Shown here: positions 1 through 6,519 of the stretch, in pieces | Numbering within the stretch: position 1 is the stretch's first letter | How the letters are laid out: every line of letters starts with the position of its first letter | Assembly: GCA_016288675.1 (NCBI GenBank) | Contig: JAEELC010000011.1 | Coordinates: forward strand, 1 to 8,563 | From: Acholeplasmatales bacterium | GTDB taxonomy: Bacteria > Bacillota_I > Bacilli_A > Acholeplasmatales > Anaeroplasmataceae | Reading direction: 5' to 3' | DNA: 8,563 bases | Notes under the pieces: model-generated | Database searches by the model: none | Seen by the model: the letters and a program-made list of their open reading frames with translations, nothing else | Told to the model about the DNA's origin: nothing | Made by a program: the position numbers and the translations under genes

Positions 1-38
1 ATATAATTATCATTTGTAATAATACTGACTCAATAAAC

Positions 39-70
39 AAAAAAAGCGAACAACTTAATAAAGTGTTCGC
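39..70 (-). terminator. Intrinsic terminator of tRNA-Glu
   Basis: Read on the minus strand, this is a GC-containing stem (arms at 61-70 and 46-56, one bulged base, AATA/TATT loop) followed at once by seven T residues (45 down to 39). It starts 13 bases after the CCA end of tRNA-Glu, so it should end that transcript. Confidence 0.88.
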
Positions 71-82
71 ATTCGAATCAAA

Positions 83-159
83 TGGTGACCCGTACGGGAT
101 TCGAACCCATACATCCATGCGTGAAAGGCATGTGTGTTAAACCGTTTCACCAACGGGCC
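83..159 (-). tRNA. tRNA-Glu (anticodon UUC)
   Basis: A complete 77-base tRNA with the CCA end encoded. The acceptor stem pairs GGCCCGU with ACGGGUC through one G-U pair, and the discriminator base is A. The anticodon arm is CAUGC-CUUUCAC-GCAUG, giving anticodon UUC, which reads GAA and GAG. The T arm carries the usual UUCGAAU loop and the D arm contains GG in its loop. It is a single-gene unit with its own promoter 40 bases upstream and its own terminator. It shows no defects, so it should be functional. Confidence 0.97.
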
Positions 160-205
160 ATCTATGTTAAACAAGTTATTTGTTTTATTCGTAACTTGCT
201 TAATC

Positions 206-235
206 ATTATATCATAAAGTATAAGCGAATGTAAA
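206..235 (-). promoter_or_regulatory. Sigma-A promoter for tRNA-Glu
   Basis: Minus-strand TTTACA (230-235) and TATAAT (206-211) are separated by 18 bases. Transcription would start near position 199, leaving a leader of about 40 bases before the mature tRNA. The -10 box is perfect and the -35 box differs from TTGACA at one position. Confidence 0.85.
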
Positions 236-265
236 GAACTTTTTTTAAGTTTTTAATAATTTTAT

Positions 266-303
266 AAAAAAACAAAATAATCCTTTATCTAAAGGATTAT
301 TTT
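266..303 (-). terminator. Intrinsic terminator of the small membrane-protein gene
   Basis: A perfect inverted repeat of 13 bp (arms 274-286 and 291-303, loop 287-290) is followed on the minus strand by a T-rich tract (272 down to 266). It begins directly after the TAA stop at 305-307. The arms are AT-rich at the base with a GG/CC near the loop. It could also form on the plus strand, but no plus-strand gene ends here. Confidence 0.85.
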
Positions 304-304
304 T

Positions 305-724
305 TTACCTAAATACTATTTTATTAGTAATTGGTGATAAATTGACATCATCACCAATCTTAACTTTACCATAATCATCCCTAGCTACCTTTTGTGTGAA
401 TGTTCTATCAGGATTTGTTTCTACAATATATTCAATATAAAAAATATTCTCTCCATTTTTTTGATTAACATCCATATATTTACCTACAACATGACCTATA
501 AACATGCCTAATGCATGATTATGATTAGTTCTGCAGTTTTGTGAATGCTTATTTTCATATGTATCACTATCACCTGATACATCAAATGTATCTTCATCAT
601 CATGTTTTATTAATGATTTAGTATTATCTTGTTTATTATTTTTATTTTTAGAATAAGCTGATGAAATTGCAAAACCAATTATTATAACAACTATAACAAA
701 ATATATAACAAAAAATCCAAACAT
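305..724 (-). CDS. Small single-pass membrane protein, DUF2500-like architecture
   Basis: This encodes 139 residues of unknown function. Residues 1-23 form a strongly hydrophobic membrane anchor with almost no charge before it. Residues 25-70 are a polar linker rich in Asn, Asp, Lys and His. The C-terminal 70 residues look like a small beta domain (a strand around FYIEYIVE, then DDYGKVKIGDDVNL, then a last strand NKIVF). This order (N-terminal anchor, His-bearing linker, a YYV-type strand, an EYG-then-GD motif and a final strand) resembles my recollection of DUF2500 and related small envelope domains. That assignment is inference. The start is supported by GGAGG six bases upstream. The gene lies alone between two tRNA genes with its own terminator. 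The domain's side of the membrane cannot be decided reliably. Confidence 0.85.
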   Translation of the reverse strand: MFGFFVIYFVIVVIIIGFAISSAYSKNKNNKQDNTKSLIKHDDEDTFDVSGDSDTYENKHSQNCRTNHNHALGMFIGHVVGKYMDVNQKNGENIFYIEYIVETNPDRTFTQKVARDDYGKVKIGDDVNLSPITNKIVFR

Positions 725-747
725 ATAATACCTCCATTGTTAATAAT

Positions 748-778
748 ATTATAGCAATAAATAAAGAATAGTTGTGAA
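748..778 (-). promoter_or_regulatory. Probable promoter of the small membrane-protein gene
   Basis: A perfect minus-strand TATAAT (748-753) lies 23 bases upstream of the start codon. The best -35 match is TTCACA (773-778), with a long spacer of 19 bases. The upstream tRNA-Ser unit is terminated before this point, so a separate promoter is needed. The -10 box is convincing and the -35 box is tentative. Confidence 0.55.
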
Positions 779-792
779 AAAAATATAAATAC

Positions 793-820
793 AAAATAAA
801 AAAACGACTTAAAGTCGTTT
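793..820 (-). terminator. Intrinsic terminator of tRNA-Ser
   Basis: On the minus strand AAACGAC pairs with GTCGTTT (arms 814-820 and 802-808, five-base loop), and the T run extends through 798. It lies about 20 bases past the CCA end of tRNA-Ser. Confidence 0.85.
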
Positions 821-839
821 GATTATTGCTTATAAAAAA

Positions 840-930
840 TGGCGTGGCAGCAGGGATTCGAACCCTGGCACCAGTTACCCGATCTACGTCCTTAGCAGGG
901 ACGCCTCTTGAGCCTCTTGAGTACTGCCAC
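840..930 (-). tRNA. tRNA-Ser (anticodon GCU)
   Basis: This is a complete 91-base class II tRNA with the CCA end encoded. The acceptor stem GUGGCAG pairs perfectly with CUGCCAC, and the discriminator base is G, as expected for serine. The anticodon arm CGUCC-CUGCUAA-GGACG gives anticodon GCU, which reads AGC and AGU. The long variable arm between anticodon and T arms is typical of tRNA-Ser, and the T loop is UUCGAAU. It has its own promoter and terminator. Confidence 0.97.
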
Positions 931-955
931 ATCTTTAGATCTTTTACGCTCTTAA

Positions 956-984
956 ATTATACCTTATGGAATGACCTAAGTCAA
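956..984 (-). promoter_or_regulatory. Strong sigma-A promoter for tRNA-Ser
   Basis: Minus-strand TTGACT (979-984) and TATAAT (956-961) are separated by exactly 17 bases. This is close to consensus and fits a strong stable-RNA promoter. Transcription would start near 949, about 19 bases before the mature tRNA. Confidence 0.92.
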
Positions 985-1016
985 GAACATTTATAAAAGA
1001 CGTCCCTTTAAAGAGC

Positions 1017-1046
1017 AAAAAAATTCTATGTTTCCATAGAATTTTT
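1017..1046 (-). terminator. Intrinsic terminator of tex
   Basis: A perfect inverted repeat (AAATTCTATG, loop of four, CATAGAATTT, extended by A-T pairs) merges into a run of seven T residues on the minus strand (1023 down to 1017). It follows the TAA stop of tex within a few bases. Confidence 0.88.
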
Positions 1047-1049
1047 AAA

Positions 1050-3224
1050 TTACATTGCATCTTTAATCATTGAAAGACCTAATTTTCCTTTTTTAAGATC
1101 AATACTTATTACATATACAGTGACAATATCCCCAACTTTGACTAAATCTGAAGGGTGCTTAACATAAGATTTACTCATTTTAGAAACATGAACTAATCCA
1201 TCCTCATGCATACCACAATCCACGAAGCAACCAAAATCAACAACATTTCTTACAGTACCTTCTAGTTTATCTCCAATATGTAAATCCTCGAGCTTTGTTT
1301 GAGTCTTTTTTAATATAGGCGCATCAAAGTTATCACGAATATCTCTTACAGGCTTTGCAAAGGAATCAAGAATATCCTTTAATGTGTATTTGTCCACATT
1401 AAACTTCTTCTCTAATTCTAAAACATTAGCATTATTAACCTTATTAATAGTCTCATTATGTCCAAGCTTATCTAAATCTATATTTAACTCATTCATAACA
1501 TTCTCTGCTATGTCATAGCTTTCTGGATGTATGCTAGTTTTATCAAGTGGATTTGTACCATCATAAACACGTAAAAATCCACAAGCCATTTCATAAGTTT
1601 TAGGGCCTAATTTAGCCACTTTTAATAATTCTTTTCTATTTTTAAATTTGCCGTTTGTATTTCTATATTCAACTATATTTTGTGCAATTGTTTTATTTAA
1701 GCCAGATATATATGTAAGTAAACTTGCAGATGCTGTATTTAAATCTACACCAACACTATTTACAGTATCCTCTACTACTTCGGTTAATTTAAGATCAAGC
1801 ATCTTAGGATCAACATCATGTTGATATTGACCAACACCAATACTCTTAGGTTCAATTTTAACAAGTTCAGCAAGTGGATCTTGAATACGACGTGCAATTG
1901 ATACAGCACTTCTCTTTTCAAGTGTTAAGGTAGGGAATTCATCTTGAGCAATCTTAGACGCGCTATATACAGAAGCACCAGCTTCAGAAACAATTACATA
2001 TGAGCAATTTAATTTATATTTTTCAATAGTATTTGCTACAAAGCTTTCTGTTTCACGTGATGCAGTACCATTACCTATTGTGACAACATCAACCTTATAT
2101 TTTTTAATAAGATTTGTAAATATCTTTTCACTTTCTATTAAATCACGTTCTTTAACTCCACTTCCAGGATATTCCTCAGTAGGCTTAATTACTGCAATTT
2201 CAAGCATCTTACCAGTTTGATCTACTACAGCTAGTTTACAACCAGTTCTAAAAGCAGGGTCAACTCCTAATACAACCTTATCTTTTAGAGGTGGTTGTAA
2301 TAATAAAGCTTTAAGATTAAGTTGGAATATACCAATCGCACTAGTTTCTGCTCTTAAAGTTAAACTAGAGCGAAGTTCACGTGTTAATGAAGGTAATATT
2401 AAACGTTTATAAGAATCCTTACATGCATCTTTTAATACTTGCTCAAAAATAGTAGAACGAGTAATTCTAGTGTGAGTAATAAAATCTATATTTTGTTCAT
2501 CATTAGCTTCAATAGAAACATTAATTATATCTTCATTTTCTGCTCTGTTAATCGCAAGTATTCTATGATCCTTTATTGTACGAGTAGACTCGCTATAATC
2601 ATAATAATTAGCATATAATTCTTTAGGGTCAAGAGCGTTTTTCTTCTTTTTAGTTACTATGCTAGATACTCTATCCATATTATGTCTAATTATTTTTCTA
2701 ACATATGCATCATCACTAATGATTTCAGCAATTATATAAGAAGCCCCTTCAAGTACTTTTTCTGTATTTGGATATAAATCGCATATATATGGTTTTACTA
2801 TATCAGACACATTTCCTTTTTGAGGACAAGTCATAATAAATTTAGCAAGAGGCTCTAAACCAGCTTTAATTGCCTCTGTAGCCTTTGTTTTCTTCTTTTC
2901 CTTAAATGGCAAATATAAATCTTCAACTTCAATAAGCTTTTCTGATTTCAAAATTTTAGCCTTTAATTCATCAGTAAGTAATCCTTTTTCATCAATTAAA
3001 CGAATAACATCATCTTTTCTTTTTGCTAGATTAGCTTCATAATCATAGCTTTCTTTAATTATTCTGATCTGGTTTTCATCAAGAGCACCTGTAGCTTCTT
3101 TTCTATAACGAGCAATAAATGGAACAGTAGCTCCTTCTTCTAGCAATTCAAGAACCGATGCTATTTGATTCTTTGATATTTCAATTTTCTTAGAGATTTC
3201 TTCAATCAAATTTTCTCTATCCAT
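1050..3224 (-). CDS. tex: Tex, S1-domain RNA-binding transcription accessory protein
   Basis: This encodes 724 residues, close to the usual Tex length, and looks complete. Tex (the YhgF family) is a cytoplasmic nucleic-acid-binding protein related to eukaryotic Spt6 and linked to transcription and RNA turnover; its exact role varies between species. The domain order is typical. There is a helical N-terminal Tex domain with the ATVPFIARYRKEATGALDE region at residues 32-50. An RNase H-like YqgF domain begins near VVLGVDPAFRTGCK (317-330), followed by conserved SEAGASVYSAS (413-423) and VGQYQHDV (464-471). Tandem helix-hairpin-helix motifs span about 494-556, and a C-terminal S1 domain spans about 648-717 (VRNVVDFGCFVDCG). 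AGAAGG lies five bases before the ATG. No good promoter lies in the 46-base gap upstream, so it probably depends on read-through from the preceding gene. Confidence 0.97.
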   Translation of the reverse strand: MDRENLIEEISKKIEISKNQIASVLELLEEGATVPFIARYRKEATGALDENQIRIIKESYDYEANLAKRKDDVIRLIDEKGLLTDELKAKILKSEKLIEVEDLYLPFKEKKKTKATEAIKAGLEPLAKFIMTCPQKGNVSDIVKPYICDLYPNTEKVLEGASYIIAEIISDDAYVRKIIRHNMDRVSSIVTKKKKNALDPKELYANYYDYSESTRTIKDHRILAINRAENEDIINVSIEANDEQNIDFITHTRITRSTIFEQVLKDACKDSYKRLILPSLTRELRSSLTLRAETSAIGIFQLNLKALLLQPPLKDKVVLGVDPAFRTGCKLAVVDQTGKMLEIAVIKPTEEYPGSGVKERDLIESEKIFTNLIKKYKVDVVTIGNGTASRETESFVANTIEKYKLNCSYVIVSEAGASVYSASKIAQDEFPTLTLEKRSAVSIARRIQDPLAELVKIEPKSIGVGQYQHDVDPKMLDLKLTEVVEDTVNSVGVDLNTASASLLTYISGLNKTIAQNIVEYRNTNGKFKNRKELLKVAKLGPKTYEMACGFLRVYDGTNPLDKTSIHPESYDIAENVMNELNIDLDKLGHNETINKVNNANVLELEKKFNVDKYTLKDILDSFAKPVRDIRDNFDAPILKKTQTKLEDLHIGDKLEGTVRNVVDFGCFVDCGMHEDGLVHVSKMSKSYVKHPSDLVKVGDIVTVYVISIDLKKGKLGLSMIKDAM

Positions 3225-3240
3225 AATAACCTTCTAATTT

Positions 3241-3267
3241 AAAAAAGGGAGTGCTAAGCTTTCCTTT
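3241..3267 (-). terminator. Weak hairpin with T run between the membrane-anchored gene and tex
   Basis: On the minus strand AAAGG can pair with CCTTT across a loop that holds a GC/GC pair, followed by six T residues. With only five or so pairs it would be a leaky terminator at best, lowering tex expression relative to the gene before it. Tentative. Confidence 0.3.
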
Positions 3268-3270
3268 AAA

Positions 3271-3993
3271 TTAATCTAATGATACACCATAATAATAAAT
3301 TAAGTATTGTTCAGCTGTCTTTAATGAGTTAATCATATCAGCAGCAGTTGAACCACCAGACATACCTGTATATGTTTGTGTCTTATAACCTTCAACTGGC
3401 GAGTTTTCAGCTACAGGCTCAAATTTAGTATTTGATTTAATGTATGTAAGTTTATTAGTTGTTGTATCACTATTAACCTTACCTACATAGAATGTAAATA
3501 ATCCTGGACTTGAAATTGAATCATAAGATTCATTTCCAATCATTGCAGTATTTGTTTGTAAAGACGCATCAATTACAAAGAATCCAGTCTTTAATTCATT
3601 CTTTCTTTCAACTTCATTAGCTTTATCAACAAGAGCTTTGAAGTTAGCAATTTCTTGAGTTAATTCTTGATATTTTAAATATGTTTGATATTCATCTTCA
3701 TATTCTTTAACCTTCTTTGGTTTATCAAACATATATGAAGAATCATATGTGAACACAAATAATTCTTGATATTGATTATCTTTATCCTCAAGTTTCTTTT
3801 CTAATTCATTATAGTTAATCTTATATTCAGTATATTCAGTAAAACGACGAGTTAACTTCTTTGAATTAGATAAAGAATATCCTAGTAATGCACCTACGAT
3901 AGCTCCAATTACTGCAACTACGGCTGCACATGATACGATAATATAAAATTTAGCTGTTTTAGGTTTTTTAACCTTTTTAATCGAACGTGCCAT
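3271..3993 (-). CDS. Membrane-anchored protein with coiled coil and possible thioredoxin-like domain
   Basis: This encodes 240 residues that I do not recognise as a named family. Residues 1-15 are very basic and 15-39 form one membrane segment, so the N-terminus is probably inside and the rest outside. Residues 55-75 and about 93-135 are charged and helical, probably coiled coil. The remaining segments could follow a thioredoxin fold: strand LFVFTYD (78-84), strand FFVIDASLQTN (138-148), then SSPGLFTFYVGKV (161-173) resembling the cis-proline strand, and a final helix (216-235). No CxxC is present; the only Cys lies in the membrane segment. The start at 3991-3993 is preferred over an in-frame ATG at 4027-4029. 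It has AGGAGT at good spacing, whereas the upstream ATG abuts the promoter -10 box. It precedes tex and follows whiA. Confidence 0.85.
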   Translation of the reverse strand: MARSIKKVKKPKTAKFYIIVSCAAVVAVIGAIVGALLGYSLSNSKKLTRRFTEYTEYKINYNELEKKLEDKDNQYQELFVFTYDSSYMFDKPKKVKEYEDEYQTYLKYQELTQEIANFKALVDKANEVERKNELKTGFFVIDASLQTNTAMIGNESYDSISSPGLFTFYVGKVNSDTTTNKLTYIKSNTKFEPVAENSPVEGYKTQTYTGMSGGSTAADMINSLKTAEQYLIYYYGVSLD

Positions 3994-4000
3994 GTAAATC

Positions 4001-4006
4001 ACTCCT
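4001..4006 (-). promoter_or_regulatory. Ribosome binding site that fixes the start of the membrane-anchored protein
   Basis: AGGAGT lies seven bases upstream of the ATG at 3991-3993. The longer reading frame starting at 4029 has no such site, so the shorter product is taken. Confidence 0.88.
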
Positions 4007-4027
4007 ATTTTTTTAAAGTTCTTTTTC

Positions 4028-4056
4028 ATTATAAATTAAAATATATCAATTTACAA
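4028..4056 (-). promoter_or_regulatory. Sigma-A promoter between whiA and the membrane-anchored gene
   Basis: Minus-strand TTGTAA (4051-4056) and TATAAT (4028-4033) are separated by exactly 17 bases. Initiation would fall near 4021, giving a leader of about 28 bases. No terminator was seen after whiA, so transcription from the hprK operon may also continue through this point. Confidence 0.82.
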
Positions 4057-4073
4057 GGTAACGAACTCTAAAA

Positions 4074-5006
4074 TTACTTTTGATTAGCCATTATTTCTTC
4101 GGCTAATTCCTTTATCTTCATAAATCTATGATTTATACCACTTTTAGTAATATGCTGATGATAATCTCTTTCAATTATCTCAATAAGTTCTGTCAAAGAA
4201 GCTTCTTTATTTTCAAGTCTAACCTTCATAACAAGAAGTAATCTTGGATCTAATTTTTCAAGTGGATAATTATACTCGATTGTATGAATATATTGTATTT
4301 GTTTTTTTGCAGCACTATTGGTCTTAATTTGATTTGCAATTTCAGCATTCATTTGACGTTGTATATTTGTCTTATACTCTCTCTTAATAACAAGCTCATC
4401 AAGTTCAAAAACCTTAGAACTTGCGCCAATAATACGTAAGAAGTCAGATATTTCTGAAACATCTTTTAAATAAATAACGAAATCGTTTCTTCTTTTAACA
4501 ATCTTAGCATTAAGCTCAAAGCTTACCATAAGACGTTGAATAAACATCGATTCCTCTTGATTTGTCGTAGAAATTTCTAAATGATAATCACCTTTTTGAG
4601 GATCATTAATAGAACCACGAGCTAGAAATGCACCTCTTAAATAAGCATTCTTAAGTAAATCGCTATTAGCAATTTCTTCTTGATGTAAATTATCCCCAAG
4701 AAGATTATATTCTTTAATGATTTTATCACTTTCAGTTAAAACAACAACTTGGTAATGTATACCTTGATTTAGTTTTTTTACCTGACGTGTATTAAGCTCT
4801 GTTTCAGCTTTATAAATAGTTTTAATAAAGCTTAATACACGTCTACTAGTCATAGCATTTGCAGATTCAAACGAAACTATAAATTTTAAATCTCTAAGAA
4901 TTACTTCAGCTGATAAACGAAGTAATGCTTCAAGTTCTGTTGCCATTTCAGCTTCGTTTGGTTTTACATTAGCTATTTCTGTCTTACATTCTTGGGCAAA
5001 GCTCAT
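4074..5006 (-). CDS. whiA: WhiA, DNA-binding protein of the sporulation regulator family
   Basis: This encodes 310 residues, near the usual WhiA length. WhiA proteins bind DNA. In Streptomyces WhiA regulates sporulation septation; in Bacillus it affects cell division and chromosome segregation and associates with the nucleoid. The N-terminal half is a degenerate LAGLIDADG homing-endonuclease fold, and AYLRGAFLARGSINDP (121-136) is the family hallmark. The C-terminal helix-turn-helix lies at about 265-300, with ASLTELIEII and KSGINHRFMKI. The start at MSFAQE matches the family N-terminus. A further in-frame ATG at 5019-5021 would add five residues but lacks support. It is the last gene of the hprK operon. 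Its ribosome binding site contains the stop codon of the preceding gene. RapZ and YvcK genes, the usual whiA neighbours in Firmicutes, are absent here. Confidence 0.96.
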   Translation of the reverse strand: MSFAQECKTEIANVKPNEAEMATELEALLRLSAEVILRDLKFIVSFESANAMTSRRVLSFIKTIYKAETELNTRQVKKLNQGIHYQVVVLTESDKIIKEYNLLGDNLHQEEIANSDLLKNAYLRGAFLARGSINDPQKGDYHLEISTTNQEESMFIQRLMVSFELNAKIVKRRNDFVIYLKDVSEISDFLRIIGASSKVFELDELVIKREYKTNIQRQMNAEIANQIKTNSAAKKQIQYIHTIEYNYPLEKLDPRLLLVMKVRLENKEASLTELIEIIERDYHQHITKSGINHRFMKIKELAEEIMANQK

Positions 5007-5010
5007 AATA

Positions 5011-5016
5011 CACCTA
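5011..5016 (-). promoter_or_regulatory. whiA ribosome binding site overlapping the upstream stop codon
   Basis: On the minus strand TAGGTG contains both the TAG stop of the Lgt-PpaX gene (5014-5016) and the AGGTG that serves the whiA ATG four bases further on. Ribosomes ending the upstream gene would sit on this site, which suggests coupled translation. Confidence 0.75.
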
Positions 5017-6519
5017 CGCATTAATTACATCAAGTAATTGCTCAAGCTCACTAATCATATAAGCACCTTCGATATCTTTAATCTTATCATACTTTAATGA
5101 ATAGCTTACTCCGCAACTCTTACAGCTCTTATCAATTTTATTATCTTGATAATACTTATTAGCATTTAAACCTGCATATATATCACTAGGATTATCACCA
5201 ACATAAATCGCATTTTTAGCAAATGCGAAATGGTTCATCGCAATAATAATACCTTCAGGATCTGGTTTTGGTTTAATTTGTCCTTCTCCAATAATAAAAT
5301 CAACATACTTAAGCATACCATTATGTTCTAGACCATATTCAACCATATTCTTAACTTTTGAAGATACTACACAAACTTTATATCCTTTATAATGTAAGCT
5401 TCTAAGAAGTGATTTAGCACCAGGGAACGCTTTTACGAATTCATCATGATGTTCTTTATTATATGCTCTATAATATTCAATCATTTCATTAATCAATTTA
5501 GTATCTTTAGTATATCTTGAGAACGTTTCCTCTAATGTAGGTCCAAAAAATGAATCAAGGTCTTCTTGAGTTATTTCTTTATCAGGAAAATAATGCTGGA
5601 ATGTATAAATAAATGAATGATCAATTAAGCTCTTTGTATTAAGAAGTGTACCATCTAAATCAAATATAACAGTATCAATTCTTTCCTTTTCAACAGCTTC
5701 AATAATACTAGCATAGCTAACAGTTTTAAATTTTTGCACATTATGCTTTAAGATAAGCATAGTTATACCAGTAATTATACCAATTATTGAAAGAGCACGT
5801 GATACATGAATAGGTCCTAACATTAATGGATCATTAGCATCTCCACCCATACGCAATGTTTCAGTAATAAAGCGTACAATTCCATACCAAATTAAATAGA
5901 TAAAAATAATATCTCCACTTTGAAGTTTCTTACTCTTACGTCTTAAAATTAGAATAAATATTAATCCTAATAGGTTTAAACAAGATTCGTATAAGAATGT
6001 TGGATGGTGATACGCACCACCAATAAACATATTATCTGTTAACCAGCTTGGATAGAATTCTTGAAATGCAGTTGGATGTTGTATAACTGGTCCATATAAT
6101 TCATGATTAAAGAAATTACCATATCTACCACATATTTGTCCAATTAAAAAGCCAGGAGCTACAATATCTAAGACTTTGTATAGTGATACATTATTCTTCT
6201 TACAGTAAAAAGGAATAACAATTAAGCTTGCAAGTAAGCCACCATGAATAGCTAGACCTGATAAACCTTCAAATTTACCGTTTCTAAATCCGCAAACTTC
6301 CCCAAAACTATCGAAATCCTTTAAATTAAACAATACATACCATAAGCGTGCTCCAAGAATTGCACATGGTACAGTAATTACTACACCGTAAAAAATAAAG
6401 TTCTTATTAATACCTAACTTTTTTCCTTCTTTTACGCCTGCTAAATATGCAAGAATAATACCAATAAGAATACATATTGCATATAAGCGTATACCAAATA
6501 TAGAATCAATTAAAGTCAT
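5014..6519 (-). CDS. lgt: Fusion of Lgt (prolipoprotein diacylglyceryl transferase) with a PpaX-like HAD phosphatase
   Basis: This single 501-residue frame joins two enzymes. Residues 1-260 are Lgt, the multi-pass membrane enzyme that moves diacylglycerol from phosphatidylglycerol to the lipobox cysteine of prolipoproteins. Hallmarks are AIHGG with His92, the signature GRYGNFFNHELYG (131-143), FLYES (175-179) and RFITETLR (216-223). Residues 281-501 are a HAD phosphatase closest, by memory, to Bacillus PpaX pyrophosphatase: DLDGT (287-291), SSK with Ser386, KPKPDP with Lys416/Lys418, and GDNPSD (441-446). Cap features such as FFGPTLEETFSRY and KEHHDEFV also match PpaX. Lgt alone is usually 260-290 residues. 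The linker (258-280) is helical and charged. The HAD part has a short lysine-rich insertion with CKSC (466-469). It overlaps hprK by one base (TAATG). Confidence 0.95.
   Translation of the reverse strand: MTLIDSIFGIRLYAICILIGIILAYLAGVKEGKKLGINKNFIFYGVVITVPCAILGARLWYVLFNLKDFDSFGEVCGFRNGKFEGLSGLAIHGGLLASLIVIPFYCKKNNVSLYKVLDIVAPGFLIGQICGRYGNFFNHELYGPVIQHPTAFQEFYPSWLTDNMFIGGAYHHPTFLYESCLNLLGLIFILILRRKSKKLQSGDIIFIYLIWYGIVRFITETLRMGGDANDPLMLGPIHVSRALSIIGIITGITMLILKHNVQKFKTVSYASIIEAVEKERIDTVIFDLDGTLLNTKSLIDHSFIYTFQHYFPDKEITQEDLDSFFGPTLEETFSRYTKDTKLINEMIEYYRAYNKEHHDEFVKAFPGAKSLLRSLHYKGYKVCVVSSKVKNMVEYGLEHNGMLKYVDFIIGEGQIKPKPDPEGIIIAMNHFAFAKNAIYVGDNPSDIYAGLNANKYYQDNKIDKSCKSCGVSYSLKYDKIKDIEGAYMISELEQLLDVINA

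Noticed and set aside
1..38. Left-edge sequence beyond the tRNA-Glu terminator
   Set aside because: Only AT-rich DNA is visible, too short to assign to any feature.
648..932. An open minus-strand frame of 94 codons
   Set aside because: It starts inside the tRNA-Ser gene and runs over its terminator and the start of the small membrane-protein gene in another frame. Its N-terminus is just translated tRNA sequence.
3225..3270. A possible tex promoter in the gap before tex
   Set aside because: No -10-like box was found on the minus strand. The gap instead holds a weak hairpin and the tex ribosome binding site.
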